NCBI GenBank assembly: GCA_944342025.1
Contig: CALVMD010000003.1
Coordinates: 99,510-163,509, forward strand
Reading direction: 5' to 3'
Length of the DNA: 64,000 nucleotides
Source of the DNA: an uncultured Clostridia bacterium
GTDB lineage: Bacteria > Bacillota > Clostridia > Christensenellales > Borkfalkiaceae
In this document: in pieces, positions 1 through 8,837 of the stretch
Layout: every line of letters begins with the position of its first letter
Numbering within the stretch: the first letter of the stretch is position 1
Position numbers and translations under genes: made by a program
Notes under the pieces: model-generated
The model's input: the letters and a program-made list of their open reading frames with translations, nothing else
The model's database searches: none
What the model was told of the DNA's origin: nothing

Positions 1-1
1 C

Positions 2-1180
2 GTCTATGTCGTCATTGCGGTCGCCGTCAAGTTTGCGGGCGTTAAATGGATAGACAAACTTATGCCCGCCGCCGTTATCGGACCGACGGTCGCGCTCATC
101 GGGCTTTCGCTCGCAAGCAGCGCCGTGCAGAACGCGGTCGGCGTAGATCTGAGCGACGCGGGCACCTATGTCATGAACACGAATTCCGTCTTGTGCCTCA
201 TTTGCGCCCTGATTACGTTTGCGGTGACGGTCGTCTGTTCCGTGTACGGCAAAAAGATGCTCAAAATGATCCCGTTTATCATCGGTATCCTTTCCGGTTA
301 TGTGGTTGCGGCCATCTTTACGGGGTTCAGCTATCTTCCCGGTGCGGAAGAGATGCGCATCATCGATTTTACCGTTTTCCAATCGATGGAATGGGTCCCC
401 GATTTTACTTTTATCGAAGCGTTTGTCGATGCCGATTACGTTGCGGAAGGGAGCACCATCGGCGCTTATATCGGTACGATCGCCGTAGCATATATCCCGG
501 TCGCGTTCGTCGTATTTGCGGAGCATTTGGCGGATCATAAAAATATCTCTTCCATCATCGAAACGGATCTTCTGGCCGACCCCGGCCTTTCGCGCACGCT
601 CCTCGGCGACGGCGTCGGCTCTATGGTAGGTGCGATATTCGGCGGCTGCCCGAATACGACCTACGGCGAATCGGTCGGTTGTGTCGCCATTTCCGGCAAT
701 GCGTCCGTCAGGACGATCCTCCTCACGGCGGTGTTGGCGATGGTTTCGGCGTTCATTGCACCGTTTGTTACTTTCTTGTCCAGCATTCCTAATTGCGTAA
801 TGGGCGGCGTTTGCATCGCGCTGTACGGGTTTATCGCGGTGAGCGGATTGAAAATGGTGCAGAAAGTCGATCTGAACGACAACGGAAACCTGTTTACCGT
901 GTCCGCAGTGCTCGTGCCCGGTGTGGGCGGTCTGGCGCTCACGTTCGGCAAGATCACGATAACCGCTATTGCCTGTGCGCTCATTTTGGGCATCCTCACC
1001 AACGCCCTCGTCAATATAGGCAAGAAAAAGAAGGGCGTTGCGGACGGTGAAGCGATTTGCGAAAGTGCGCCCGATTCGGAAAGTGAAGAGCCGGTCCCAG
1101 TCGATCAGTCTGCGGCAGCCGAATCCGAAAAAATCTGTGCCGAAACACAAAATGCGCCGCAGGAGGAAAAAAACGAATGA
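2..1180 (+). CDS. uraA: Uracil/xanthine permease, 5' end missing
   Basis: Nucleobase:cation symporter-2 (NCS2) family permease that imports uracil across the cytoplasmic membrane. The frame is already open at the window edge, so the true start lies upstream and only about 392 residues are visible. Many hydrophobic segments alternate with short loops, with NCS2-like stretches such as [17 protein letters not shown] and [13 protein letters not shown], the latter the conserved NTTYGEN-type region. The C-terminus is a long acidic Glu/Ser tail after the last membrane segment. It overlaps the next gene, upp, by 4 nt (ATGA), so uptake and salvage of uracil are translationally coupled. Any PyrR-type attenuator would lie upstream of the window. 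Substrate is inferred from the family and the upp neighbour. Confidence 0.9.
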   Translation, partial: VYVVIAVAVKFAGVKWIDKLMPAAVIGPTVALIGLSLASSAVQNAVGVDLSDAGTYVMNTNSVLCLICALITFAVTVVCSVYGKKMLKMIPFIIGILSGYVVAAIFTGFSYLPGAEEMRIIDFTVFQSMEWVPDFTFIEAFVDADYVAEGSTIGAYIGTIAVAYIPVAFVVFAEHLADHKNISSIIETDLLADPGLSRTLLGDGVGSMVGAIFGGCPNTTYGESVGCVAISGNASVRTILLTAVLAMVSAFIAPFVTFLSSIPNCVMGGVCIALYGFIAVSGLKMVQKVDLNDNGNLFTVSAVLVPGVGGLALTFGKITITAIACALILGILTNALVNIGKKKKGVADGEAICESAPDSESEEPVPVDQSAAAESEKICAETQNAPQEEKNE

Positions 1181-1815
1181 AAGCGTACAAAAATATTTTT
1201 ATATTCGATCATCCGCTCATCAAACATAAAATTTCTATTCTGCGCGATAAAAATACGGGCATGAAAGAATTCCGCGAACTTGTGGAGGAGATCACCCAGA
1301 TCATGACCTACGTCAGCATGGACGACGTGCAGCTGGTCCCCGTCGAAGTGGAGACGCCGCTCGAAAAGACGATCCAGTACCGCATCCCCGAGGAGAGTGT
1401 CGCGATCGTTCCCATCCTGCGCGCGGGGCTCGGTATGGTCAACGGGGTGCATAAGGTCTTTCCCACGGCGCGCGTCGGGCATATCGGCATGTATCGCAAC
1501 GAAGAGACGCTTGAGCCGCAGGAATATTACTGTAAGCTTCCCGACGGGATCGAGAACAAGACGGTTATCCTGGTCGATCCCATGCTGGCGACGGGCGGTT
1601 CCGCCTGTGACGCGCTTGCGGCGCTCAAAAAGCGCGGGTGCAAAAACATCAAGATGATGTCCATCATCGCCGCCCCCGAAGGGATCGAACGGGTGGCGAC
1701 GGAGCATCCCGACGTCCGCGTGTACGTTTCCACGCTGGACAGGGAACTCAATGAAAACGGCTACATCCTGCCCGGCCTGGGAGACGCGGGCGACAGGCTT
1801 TTCGGAACAAAATAA
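1177..1815 (+). CDS. upp: Uracil phosphoribosyltransferase
   Basis: Converts uracil and PRPP to UMP in pyrimidine salvage, in the cytosol. At 212 residues it has the normal family length. The PRPP-binding loop is at about residues 132-144 ([12 protein letters not shown]) and the uracil-binding loop at 195-207 ([13 protein letters not shown]). The ATG overlaps the stop of the permease gene by 4 nt and an AGGAGG-like ribosome site sits just upstream, so the start is secure. With uraA it forms an uptake-salvage pair. A hairpin follows the stop codon. Confidence 0.97.
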   Translation: MKAYKNIFIFDHPLIKHKISILRDKNTGMKEFRELVEEITQIMTYVSMDDVQLVPVEVETPLEKTIQYRIPEESVAIVPILRAGLGMVNGVHKVFPTARVGHIGMYRNEETLEPQEYYCKLPDGIENKTVILVDPMLATGGSACDALAALKKRGCKNIKMMSIIAAPEGIERVATEHPDVRVYVSTLDRELNENGYILPGLGDAGDRLFGTK

Positions 1816-1828
1816 ATTTTTATCGTAA

Positions 1829-1861
1829 AAAACGCGCACCGATATTTTCGATGCGCGTTTT
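1829..1861 (+). terminator. Hairpin after upp
   Basis: Inverted repeat with arms AAAACGCGCA and TGCGCGTTTT around a short loop with further partial pairing, 14 nt after the upp stop. The T run is only four long, so it is a moderate intrinsic terminator for the uraA-upp transcript. Confidence 0.6.
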
Positions 1862-1895
1862 GCTTGCGCTTTGTCCTGCATATACATAATATCGT

Positions 1896-2942
1896 ATGTT
1901 GAGAATTTTGAAAAAGACAGGGCAGACTGTGCGCCTCACGGCGGTGCTGATCGGTACGGTCGTGGGGGCGGGGTTTGTTTCGGGGGCAGAGCTTGTCCGA
2001 TTTTTTCCTTCGCGCAATTTTGTGCCGTACGTTTTTTTTGCGGTTTTTTTAATGTTTTTCGGTTTTTCCCTTTTATTTTTCTGCGGGAGAAAATACGGTG
2101 GATATGAGGGAACGCTTTGCGCCGTTTTTAAAAAATTTGCGCCCGCCGTGCGCGTTGTTGTCCTTTTATCTTCACTCATGACGGCGGCAGGGATGCTTGC
2201 GGGGCTGGATTCGGTCATGCTGGAAGGGTTCGGCGTGCCGAAACGCCTGCCCGTCCTGTCTGTCTGCGTGCTCGTTTGCGTTTATTTTTTATCGTCGAAA
2301 GGGACGACGGCGATTGGCTGGATCAACCTTTGTCTTGTTCCTGCGATTCTCGCATTCATAGGTTCGCTCGCATTCGGGAATATTGAATTGAATTATGCCT
2401 TTACGCCGGCGGGAGACAGTTTTTCTTCTCTGTGCCTGATCATGTCGTATGTGGGCATGAATGTATTTCTTGCGGCGCCGATCGTATGCGATCTGGGCGC
2501 AAAGAACAAGAATTGTACAGGCGCGGCGGCAGCGGCGTCGGTCGCGATCGGGGCGGGGATCGTGATTATTTTAGCTAATATTTTTGCTTCGGGAGCAAAC
2601 GCAATCGGGGCAGATATGCCTTTGCTTGCAGTTATGGGCGCAGACAGTCTTGCGGGGAAAGTGTTTGCGGCGGTTTCCGCGTTCGGCATCGTTACAACGT
2701 TGTTTTCTTCCTGGTATCCGCTGCACGAGCGCGCAATGCGCAGCAGAAGACCGACGGCGGTGCGCGTTGCGCTGTGCGCGGCTGCGTTTATCCTGTCGAG
2801 GTTCGGGTTGAAAAATATAGTCGGGGCGGTCTATCCCGTTCTCGGCGGAGCGGGAATCGTTTTTTTGTGCGCGTGCGCCCTTGCCACTGTAAAATGGGGC
2901 AGGGGCGCACGGAAAAAAGCGCGGGTGAAAGTGCGGCTGTGA
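1896..2942 (+). CDS. YkvI-like integral membrane protein
   Basis: 348-residue hydrophobic protein with about ten predicted membrane segments. The N-terminal region (TVVGAGFVSGAELVRFF, about residues 22-38) resembles the opening helix of YkvI-type members of the amino-acid/polyamine/cation transporter fold, where a GxG break marks a substrate site. No catalytic motif is visible. The C-terminus is short and basic (KKARVKVRL). No good ribosome site precedes the ATG at 1896, so the exact start is uncertain; a TTG 4 nt further on is an alternative. It stands alone between the upp hairpin and a convergent ABC operon only 28 bp away. A transporter role is family-based inference; the substrate is unknown. 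Confidence 0.65.
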   Translation: MLRILKKTGQTVRLTAVLIGTVVGAGFVSGAELVRFFPSRNFVPYVFFAVFLMFFGFSLLFFCGRKYGGYEGTLCAVFKKFAPAVRVVVLLSSLMTAAGMLAGLDSVMLEGFGVPKRLPVLSVCVLVCVYFLSSKGTTAIGWINLCLVPAILAFIGSLAFGNIELNYAFTPAGDSFSSLCLIMSYVGMNVFLAAPIVCDLGAKNKNCTGAAAAASVAIGAGIVIILANIFASGANAIGADMPLLAVMGADSLAGKVFAAVSAFGIVTTLFSSWYPLHERAMRSRRPTAVRVALCAAAFILSRFGLKNIVGAVYPVLGGAGIVFLCACALATVKWGRGARKKARVKVRL

Positions 2943-2970
2943 TCGGATTTCCTTCGGGATCAGGCGGAGA

Positions 2971-3777
2971 TCATCTCGGATGTTTGATGACGATTTTTTC
3001 CGCCAGCACGACGAGAAAATACATGCCCGCCGCGAGGACGCACAAAATGAAAGTCGCAGCCATTACGAGATCCAGCCGGAAAACCTGGCCGCCGTATACG
3101 ATCAGGTAGCCGAGCCCCGCCTTGGATACGATGTATTCGCCCATGATCGAGCCGATCCATGCCATTCCCACGCAAATTTTCAGCATGCCGATGAATTCCG
3201 GCAGTGCGGAGGGGATGACGAGCTTCCGAAGGATCTGCGCCTTGCTGGCGCCCATCGAGCGGAGCAGTGTGATCTTGTTTTTGTCTGTCGCCATAAAGCC
3301 GCCCAGCATGTTCATGACGGCGACGATGATGCCGACGAGCACCGTCATGAATACGATCGCGGTCGAGCCGGTGCCGAACCAGATGATGATGACGGGGCCG
3401 AGCGCGATCTTCGGGAGACTGTTTAAAACGACGATATAGGGCTCTAAGATCTTGCGTGCGCGTTCGCTCCACCAGAGCGCGAGCGCGATGAGAGAGCCGA
3501 GGATGACGGCGATGGCAAACCCGACGAGCGTTTCCCACAGCGTCGTCCCGATATGATAAAACAGGGTCCCGTTTTCCCACAATTGCCCGATCATTTTGGC
3601 AATGCGCGAAGGGGAGCTGATAATGAACGGGTCGACGATCTCGAAAGCGGCGATCAGCTCCCATACTCCGAGTATGACGGCCAGAACGCCCGCGCGCGCC
3701 GCCCATACGATGATACTGTTCTTTTTTTCTTTTTTCAGATAGGCGAGATGTTCGCCCGAAAAGTTTTGCTTTTTCAT
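2971..3777 (-). CDS. ABC transporter permease, SsuC/TauC type
   Basis: Membrane subunit of an importer, 268 residues, with five or six hydrophobic segments and the cytoplasmic coupling loop of binding-protein-dependent permeases (ASKAQILRKLVIPSALPEFI, about residues 172-191), where the EAA-type motif contacts the ATPase. I start it at the ATG at 3777 because GGAAGGAGC precedes that codon and it overlaps the stop of the ATPase gene by 4 nt; an upstream in-frame GTG adds 11 residues without a ribosome site. It is the last gene of a three-gene minus-strand operon. Family members import sulfonates, nitrate, taurine or pyrimidine precursors; the substrate is not readable here. Confidence 0.88.
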   Translation of the reverse strand: MKKQNFSGEHLAYLKKEKKNSIIVWAARAGVLAVILGVWELIAAFEIVDPFIISSPSRIAKMIGQLWENGTLFYHIGTTLWETLVGFAIAVILGSLIALALWWSERARKILEPYIVVLNSLPKIALGPVIIIWFGTGSTAIVFMTVLVGIIVAVMNMLGGFMATDKNKITLLRSMGASKAQILRKLVIPSALPEFIGMLKICVGMAWIGSIMGEYIVSKAGLGYLIVYGGQVFRLDLVMAATFILCVLAAGMYFLVVLAEKIVIKHPR

Positions 3778-4544
3778 ATGTTCAGCTCCTTCCACAATTT
3801 CTCGAACCAAACGGAAAAAAGCGGATTTTCTCTTCTTTTGAGCGGGGTCAGGTCCTCGAATCCGATCTCGTGCATGGCGACGGCCGTCGCGGGGCGCTTG
3901 CTCAGGACAAGAATTCTGTCAGCGAGCGAGATCGCCTCTGAAATGTCGTGCGTGACAAGAAGCGCGGTCTTTTTTTCACCGCGGATGATGCCGTACACGT
4001 CGTTGCATACGGACAGGCGCGTCTGATAATCGAGCGCGGAGAACGGCTCGTCGAGAAGGAGGATCTCGGGATCGGGCGCCAGGGTGCGTATGAGTGCCGC
4101 GCGCTGGCGCATGCCGCCCGAAAGCTGGTCCGGGTAGTAGGACAGAAAATCGCCCAATCCGTATTTTTTGGCGAGCCCGAGCGCTTTTTCTCTGTTTTCG
4201 GCGGTGTTCTTTCGGGAGATCTCCAGGGGCAGGACAATATTTTTTTGGATGGTCCGCCAGGGGAAGAGTTCGTCTTTTTGAAGCATGTAGCCGAATTTTC
4301 CGGCACTTTCCGATGCAGACTTTCCGCGGACGGCGATGGTGCCGGACGAGGGGGCAAGCAGGCCCGCCGCAAGGGACAAAACGGTCGTTTTTCCGCAGCC
4401 GGAAGGGCCGATTACCGCCATGAATTCCCCTTCGCGGACGGTAAAACTGAGATCTTTGACGGCGAGCGTTTCGCCTTCTTTTGTATGGTAGGTCAGGCTC
4501 ACGCCGTCGAAAGCCAGGATGCGGCTGTCAGGTTTTTCGTTCAT
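3774..4544 (-). CDS. ABC transporter ATPase, SsuB/TauB type
   Basis: Cytoplasmic ATP-hydrolysing subunit, 256 residues. Walker A is at about 46-54 (GPSGCGKTT), the Q loop near FGYMLQKDELFPW, the signature LSGGMRQR at 141-148, Walker B ILLLDEP at 161-167 and the switch His in LLVTHD. The pattern MLQKDxLxPWRT is typical of nitrate/sulfonate/taurine importers. GGGAG lies 10 nt before the ATG. The gene is separated from the binding-protein gene by 71 bp that hold a perfect palindrome, and overlaps the permease gene by 4 nt. Confidence 0.93.
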   Translation of the reverse strand: MNEKPDSRILAFDGVSLTYHTKEGETLAVKDLSFTVREGEFMAVIGPSGCGKTTVLSLAAGLLAPSSGTIAVRGKSASESAGKFGYMLQKDELFPWRTIQKNIVLPLEISRKNTAENREKALGLAKKYGLGDFLSYYPDQLSGGMRQRAALIRTLAPDPEILLLDEPFSALDYQTRLSVCNDVYGIIRGEKKTALLVTHDISEAISLADRILVLSKRPATAVAMHEIGFEDLTPLKRRENPLFSVWFEKLWKELNI

Positions 4545-4560
4545 GGTAAAAATCTCCCGG

Positions 4561-4588
4561 GCGCATCGGCAAAATTTTGCCGATGCGC
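4561..4588 (-). promoter_or_regulatory. Perfect 28-bp palindrome inside the ABC operon
   Basis: A self-complementary sequence with arms GCGCATCGGCAAAA and TTTTGCCGATGCGC lies in the 71-bp gap between the binding-protein gene and the ATPase gene. In RNA it would form a strong stem ahead of the ATPase ribosome site. There is no T run, so it is more likely an mRNA-stabilising or partial-attenuation hairpin that keeps the binding protein in excess; this role is inference. Confidence 0.6.
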
Positions 4589-4615
4589 ACCGTTTTCAGA
4601 TATTGTAATAAAAAT

Positions 4616-5629
4616 TCAGGCGTAAAGCTCCGCGTATATTTTTTGAGAGAAGCTCGTGTTTACCAGGTCTTTGAAATCGACTCGTTTTTCAAGTTCTCCC
4701 GCGTTGTCGATGATGTCCTGCAAGCGGTTGAAGGCGTCTTGCGTCATCGTCATGTCTGTCTGCCACGCGTCGATGGATTTGTAGCTGTCGAGGGAGACTT
4801 TGACGGAGTTTTCCGACGTGCCGTCGAAATAGGGGGCGATCAGCTTTGCCGCCTCATCGCTCGGCGTTTCGTTTACGTATCGGATTCCCTTCATGACCGC
4901 GCGGAGAAATCCTTCGATCGTGTCTTGATTGTTTTCGATGTAATTTTCTCTCGCGATATAGCAGGTGTAGGGCACTTCGCCCGAAGCCTCGCCGACAGAT
5001 GCGACGACGTAGCCCTTGCCCTGCGCCTCGTATTCGGATGCGACGGGTTCGAACATCGTGCAGTAATCCGCCGTGCCCGATTCAAAGGCGGCTGTCATGT
5101 AATTGAAGTTGATGTCGTAGTTCATGGTCACGTTCTGGCCGTCGTACAGCCCGTTTTCGTTGAGTACGTATTCGAAGGTCATAGCGGGGACGCCGCCCTT
5201 ACGGCCTGCCAGAATCTCTTTGCCTTCCAAGCTGGTCGCCCAGTCGAAGGTGTCCGCTTCGTCTACGCGCGAGACGAGGAAAGAGCCGTCTCTCTTTGTC
5301 AGCTGGCCGAAAACGGTAGGCACGTTGTTGGAGCCGCCGATCAGTACGTACAGCGCCGCTTCGGGACCGCAGAAACCGATATCCGCGCTTCCCGAGAGTA
5401 CGGCAGCCATGACCGCGTCTGCGCCGCCGCCGTTGGTGAGCTCGATCTCGATGCCTTCTTCTTCGAAGTATCCGAGCGCTTCTGCCGCGTACATGGGCGC
5501 ATAAAAAACGGAATGCGTCACTTCGTTCACGCGGACGGTCTTCAAACCGTCCGCGTCATCGTCCGCGCATGCGGACAGAGGGATCAGGGAAAAGATGGCG
5601 CATAAGATCGCCGTCAGAATTTTTTTCAT
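4616..5629 (-). CDS. ABC transporter substrate-binding lipoprotein, SsuA/NMT1 type
   Basis: 337-residue solute-binding protein that would deliver the ligand to the importer encoded downstream. The N-terminus is a lipoprotein signal ending in LSAC (Cys about residue 21), followed by an acidic linker. The body shows the NMT1/SsuA pattern: VRVNEVTHSVFYAPMYAAEALGYFEEEGIEI near the start, then NGGGADAVMAAVLSGSADIGFCGPE, the usual gene-dosage style loop for this fold. It is the first gene of the operon and is divergent from valS. No riboswitch of a known class is recognisable in its 5' region, so the ligand (sulfonate, nitrate, HMP-like pyrimidine or other) stays open. Confidence 0.88.
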   Translation of the reverse strand: MKKILTAILCAIFSLIPLSACADDDADGLKTVRVNEVTHSVFYAPMYAAEALGYFEEEGIEIELTNGGGADAVMAAVLSGSADIGFCGPEAALYVLIGGSNNVPTVFGQLTKRDGSFLVSRVDEADTFDWATSLEGKEILAGRKGGVPAMTFEYVLNENGLYDGQNVTMNYDINFNYMTAAFESGTADYCTMFEPVASEYEAQGKGYVVASVGEASGEVPYTCYIARENYIENNQDTIEGFLRAVMKGIRYVNETPSDEAAKLIAPYFDGTSENSVKVSLDSYKSIDAWQTDMTMTQDAFNRLQDIIDNAGELEKRVDFKDLVNTSFSQKIYAELYA

Positions 5630-5743
5630 GTTTTTCTCCGTTTTGGAAAGGTATAATACTACATCGTATGCTGCAAAATGCGCGATTGTCCTTTGAAAGG
5701 CGCAAAATCGGGAAAGAGCGGAGTGGAAATCGCGCGTTCAAAC

Positions 5744-5772
5744 GCGCCGTTTTCGATTGACAAGAACGGCGC
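5744..5772. promoter_or_regulatory. Inverted repeat flanking the valS -35 box
   Basis: Arms GCGCCGTT (5744-5751) and AACGGCGC (5765-5772) are separated by 13 bp that contain the TTGACA of the valS promoter. The placement is that of an operator; which protein would bind is unknown. Confidence 0.4.
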
Positions 5773-5785
5773 GATTTACTATAAT
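5757..5785 (+). promoter_or_regulatory. Consensus sigma-A promoter of valS
   Basis: TTGACA at 5757-5762 and TATAAT at 5780-5785 with a 17-bp spacer: a perfect consensus. The predicted transcript starts near 5792 and has a leader of about 105 nt, too short for a T-box. Confidence 0.85.
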
Positions 5786-5897
5786 ATTTCGTATAATTAT
5801 AAAATAGGGAAAGTTGCGTAATCGCAGGCTGATTGGGCGCAGTCATGTGCGCAAAGTCAGTTTCCGCCTCGGCGATGGGCGGAGAGGAAGGTTTCAT

Positions 5898-8522
5898 ATG
5901 GAAATGCAAAAGACTTATAACCCGAAAGATTTTGAAGACAGACTTTACAAGGAGTGGACGGATAAAAATTATTTCCGCGCGGAGGCAGATCCTTCCAAAA
6001 TTCCGTTTACCATCGTCATACCGCCCCCCAACATCACGGGGCAGCTCCATCTCGGGCATGCGTTGGACAATACGATCATCGACGCGCTCATCCGTTTCAA
6101 GAGGATGCAGGGGTATTCCGCGCTGTATCTTCCCGGGTGCGACCACGCGTCCATCGCGACCGAGGTCAAGATCGTCGAGCAGATGAAAAAAGAAGGCCTC
6201 ACCAAGCAGGATATCGGCAGGGAAGAATTTTTGCGCCGTGCCTGGGACTGGAAGGAAAAATACGGCGGGCGCATCGTCGAGCAGCTCAAAAAGATGGGCG
6301 TTTCCGCAGACTGGTCCCGACTTGCGTTCACGATGGACGAGCGCTGTTCCAAAGCGGTCAGAGAGGTGTTCGTCAATCTTTATGAAAAGGGGCTGATCTA
6401 TCGCGGCGACCGAATCATCAACTGGTGTCCGAGTTGCAAGACGGCGCTTTCCGATGCAGAAGTGGAGTACAGTGAAGACGCGTCTTATTTCTGGCATCTC
6501 AGATATCCCGTAAAAGATAGTGACGAATTTATCGTCGTTGCGACGACTCGTCCCGAAACGATGCTCGGCGATACCGCCGTTGCGGTCAACCCGAAAGACA
6601 AGCGTTACGAACACATGGTGGGCAAGACGCTCGTTTTGCCCCTTGTCGGCAGGGAGATTCCCGTCGTTGCGGACGATTACGTCGACATGGAGTTTGGTTC
6701 CGGCGCCGTCAAAATCACGCCCGCGCACGATCCTAACGATTTCGAAGTGGGGCTCCGTCATGCGCTGGAAGTCATCCGCGTGATGAACGACGACGGCACG
6801 ATGAACGAAAATGCAGGGGCTGCCTATGAAGGGATGGATCGTTTTGCTGCGCGCGAAAAGATCGTGGAGGATCTGAAAGCCTGCGGTGCGCTTGTCAAGA
6901 TCGAGCCGCACGCGCACAATGTCGGGCATTGCTACCGCTGTCACAGCACGGTAGAGCCGATCGTCTCCAAGCAGTGGTTCGTCAAAATGGCGCCGCTTGC
7001 AAAGCCCGCGATCGACGCTGTTGTGCGCAACAAGATCCATTTCACGCCCGAACGCTTTTCCAAAGTTTATTATAACTGGATGGAAGGGATCAAAGACTGG
7101 TGTATTTCCCGCCAGCTTTGGTGGGGGCACCGCATCCCCGTCTGGTATTGCGAAGACTGCGGCGAGACGATCGCCTCCAAGGCCGATCCTGCCGAATGCC
7201 CGCATTGCCACGGTGCGCACCTCAAACAGGACGAGGATGTTTTGGACACTTGGTTCTCTTCCGCCCTTTGGCCTTTCTCCACGCTCGGTTATCCGGATAA
7301 GACGGAAGATCTCGATTATTTCTATCCGACGGACGTGCTTTCCTGCGGATATGACATCATCTTTTTCTGGGTCGCCAGGATGATCTTTTCGGGCATCGAA
7401 CATACGGGCAAAGTTCCGTTCCGCGACGTCCTTTTGCACGGCATCGTGCGCGATGAGCAGGGGAGAAAGATGTCCAAGTCGCTCGGCAACGGCATCGACC
7501 CTCTCGAAGTCATCGACGAATACGGTGCGGATTCGCTGCGTTTTGCGCTGATTTCGGGCGTTGCGCCCGGCAACGACAGCCGTTACAGCCGTTCTAAAGT
7601 CGAGGCGATGCGCAATTTCATGAACAAGATCTGGAATGCGTCGCGCTTTGTCATCATGAATGCCGAAGGCGAGATCGTTCCCGATATAAAGGATGTAAAA
7701 CTTTCTCCGGCGGACAAATGGATCGTGTCGCGTTTGGAGAGCTGCATCAAAGAAGTTACGCTGAACATGGGCAAATTCGAACTCGGTATCGCCGCAGGTG
7801 CGCTGTATGACTTTATGTGGAGCGATTTCTGCGACTGGTATATCGAGCTGAGCAAAGCGCCTTTGTACGGCGATTCGCCCGAGAAAAAGCGTACGGCGCT
7901 CGCCGTTTTGTGTTTCGTATTGGAAAACGCGCTCAAACTTCTGCATCCCTTTATCCCGTTTATCACCGAAGAGATCTATCAGAACTTGCCCAACACTTCC
8001 GGCAGCATCATGGTGTCTGATTTTCCCCGCTATAATTCGAAGCTCGCTTATAAAAAAGAAGCAAAGGCTTTCATAGGGATCATGGACATCATCAAGACGG
8101 TGCGCAATATGAAAACATCCGTCAATTGCCCTCCGTCCAAAAAAGTCAAACTGTTCATTGCGGCGCAAAATAAGAGATTGATCACTGCCAATTCCGGTGC
8201 GATCTCAAAACTTGCGGGCGTGAGCGGCATAGCATTCGTCGAGAGCGCTGCCGACGTCGGAGAAAAAGTACTGTCTCAGGTCACGGAAAGCTGTACTGTT
8301 TTCGTGCCGCTCGGCGAGCTGGTCGATCTTGCGAAAGAAAAGGAGAGATTGACTGCCGAACTCGAACGAGTGGAAGGGGAGATCCGTCGTGCAGACGGGA
8401 AATTGCAAAACCGCGGATTTATCGAAAAGGCGCCCAAAAACCTTGTTGAGGCAGAGCGCGCAAAGCGGGATAAATTTATCGAGATGAAACAAAAGATCGA
8501 GGCGCAGATCAAGGAACTCTGA
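5898..8522 (+). CDS. valS: Valyl-tRNA synthetase
   Basis: Class I aminoacyl-tRNA synthetase charging tRNA-Val, 874 residues. The HIGH motif appears as HLGH at 51-54 after PPPNITGQL, the CP1 editing domain carries TTRPETMLGDTAVAVNP, and KMSKS is at about 524-528. The C-terminal 60 residues form the coiled-coil arm (LAKEKERLTAELERVEGEI) typical of ValRS. I start at the ATG at 5898, preceded by GGAGAGGAAGG; the frame stays open upstream to a TTG at 5814 but that has no ribosome site. Transcribed from the consensus promoter at 5757 and closed by a strong terminator. A long open frame on the opposite strand is a shadow. Confidence 0.98.
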   Translation: MEMQKTYNPKDFEDRLYKEWTDKNYFRAEADPSKIPFTIVIPPPNITGQLHLGHALDNTIIDALIRFKRMQGYSALYLPGCDHASIATEVKIVEQMKKEGLTKQDIGREEFLRRAWDWKEKYGGRIVEQLKKMGVSADWSRLAFTMDERCSKAVREVFVNLYEKGLIYRGDRIINWCPSCKTALSDAEVEYSEDASYFWHLRYPVKDSDEFIVVATTRPETMLGDTAVAVNPKDKRYEHMVGKTLVLPLVGREIPVVADDYVDMEFGSGAVKITPAHDPNDFEVGLRHALEVIRVMNDDGTMNENAGAAYEGMDRFAAREKIVEDLKACGALVKIEPHAHNVGHCYRCHSTVEPIVSKQWFVKMAPLAKPAIDAVVRNKIHFTPERFSKVYYNWMEGIKDWCISRQLWWGHRIPVWYCEDCGETIASKADPAECPHCHGAHLKQDEDVLDTWFSSALWPFSTLGYPDKTEDLDYFYPTDVLSCGYDIIFFWVARMIFSGIEHTGKVPFRDVLLHGIVRDEQGRKMSKSLGNGIDPLEVIDEYGADSLRFALISGVAPGNDSRYSRSKVEAMRNFMNKIWNASRFVIMNAEGEIVPDIKDVKLSPADKWIVSRLESCIKEVTLNMGKFELGIAAGALYDFMWSDFCDWYIELSKAPLYGDSPEKKRTALAVLCFVLENALKLLHPFIPFITEEIYQNLPNTSGSIMVSDFPRYNSKLAYKKEAKAFIGIMDIIKTVRNMKTSVNCPPSKKVKLFIAAQNKRLITANSGAISKLAGVSGIAFVESAADVGEKVLSQVTESCTVFVPLGELVDLAKEKERLTAELERVEGEIRRADGKLQNRGFIEKAPKNLVEAERAKRDKFIEMKQKIEAQIKEL

Positions 8523-8526
8523 CAAC

Positions 8527-8555
8527 AAAAAGCGGGAGCGGCGCTCCCGCTTTTC
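8527..8555 (+). terminator. Terminator of valS
   Basis: AAAAGCGGGAGC, loop GGC, GCTCCCGCTTTT followed by CTTT, 5 nt after the stop. Both flanks carry the A and T runs, so it could act on either strand. Confidence 0.9.
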
Positions 8556-8572
8556 TTTCCCGCCGAGACATG

Positions 8573-8611
8573 CAAAAAAGAAGAACGGCGCATCTCGCGA
8601 CGCGCCGTTCT
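8573..8611 (-). terminator. Minus-strand terminator of the candidate small RNA
   Basis: Stem arms at 8582-8591 and 8602-8611, 10-nt loop, and an A run at 8574-8579 that reads as TTTTTT on the minus strand. A canonical intrinsic terminator. Confidence 0.8.
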
Positions 8612-8695
8612 CCTAAAACAAATGAGAAAAAATATGGGTAGTGAGTATGAGCTGTATGTAACAGAAAGGCGAGATGCAACAGTCCCGCACTTTCT
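8573..8695 (-). ncRNA. Candidate small RNA, about 120 nt
   Basis: The 315-bp gap between valS and trmL holds a complete minus-strand transcription unit with no convincing reading frame. A promoter (TTGACT, 17 bp, TATAAT) would start RNA near 8695. A perfect 10-bp stem (AGAACGGCGC/GCGCCGTTCT) followed by TCTTTTTT ends it near 8573. The 5' end can fold as AGAAAG-U-GCG paired with CGCCUUUCU. The loop of that hairpin contains GCATCTCGC, complementary over 9 nt to GCGAGATGC in the terminator loop, so a loop-loop contact is possible. It is not recognisable as 6S, SRP or RNase P RNA. An 84-codon open frame overlaps it but runs through the terminator and starts upstream of the promoter. Confidence 0.55.
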
Positions 8696-8701
8696 GAATT
8701 C

Positions 8702-8730
8702 ATTATATCCTTTTTCAGAAAATAAGTCAA
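8702..8730 (-). promoter_or_regulatory. Promoter of the candidate small RNA
   Basis: On the minus strand, TTGACT (8725-8730) and TATAAT (8702-8707) are separated by 17 bp. It points away from trmL. Confidence 0.7.
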
Positions 8731-8837
8731 GCGTCTGGTCAAAAAAGTTTCATGCTTTCGCAAAATCGTTTTCCGTTATTGCGAAGACGTATGCCTCATT
8801 TTGTTCTCAAACGACAATTTTTGCAGGAGTAAAATAA

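Noticed and set aside
4577-5605. 342-codon plus-strand frame over the substrate-binding protein
   Set aside because: Shadow of the minus-strand lipoprotein gene; Val/Arg/Phe-rich, no motif.
5786-5897. T-box leader for valS
   Set aside because: The leader is about 105 nt and lacks the T-box AGGGTGG-type sequence and terminator/antiterminator pair.
5556-8168. 870-codon open frame antisense to valS
   Set aside because: valS is certain on the plus strand; the antisense frame has no family features, no ribosome site and crosses the valS promoter. High-GC codon positions make long shadows.
8509-8763. 84-codon minus-strand frame at the candidate small RNA
   Set aside because: It starts upstream of the small-RNA promoter, runs through two terminators and has no ribosome site.
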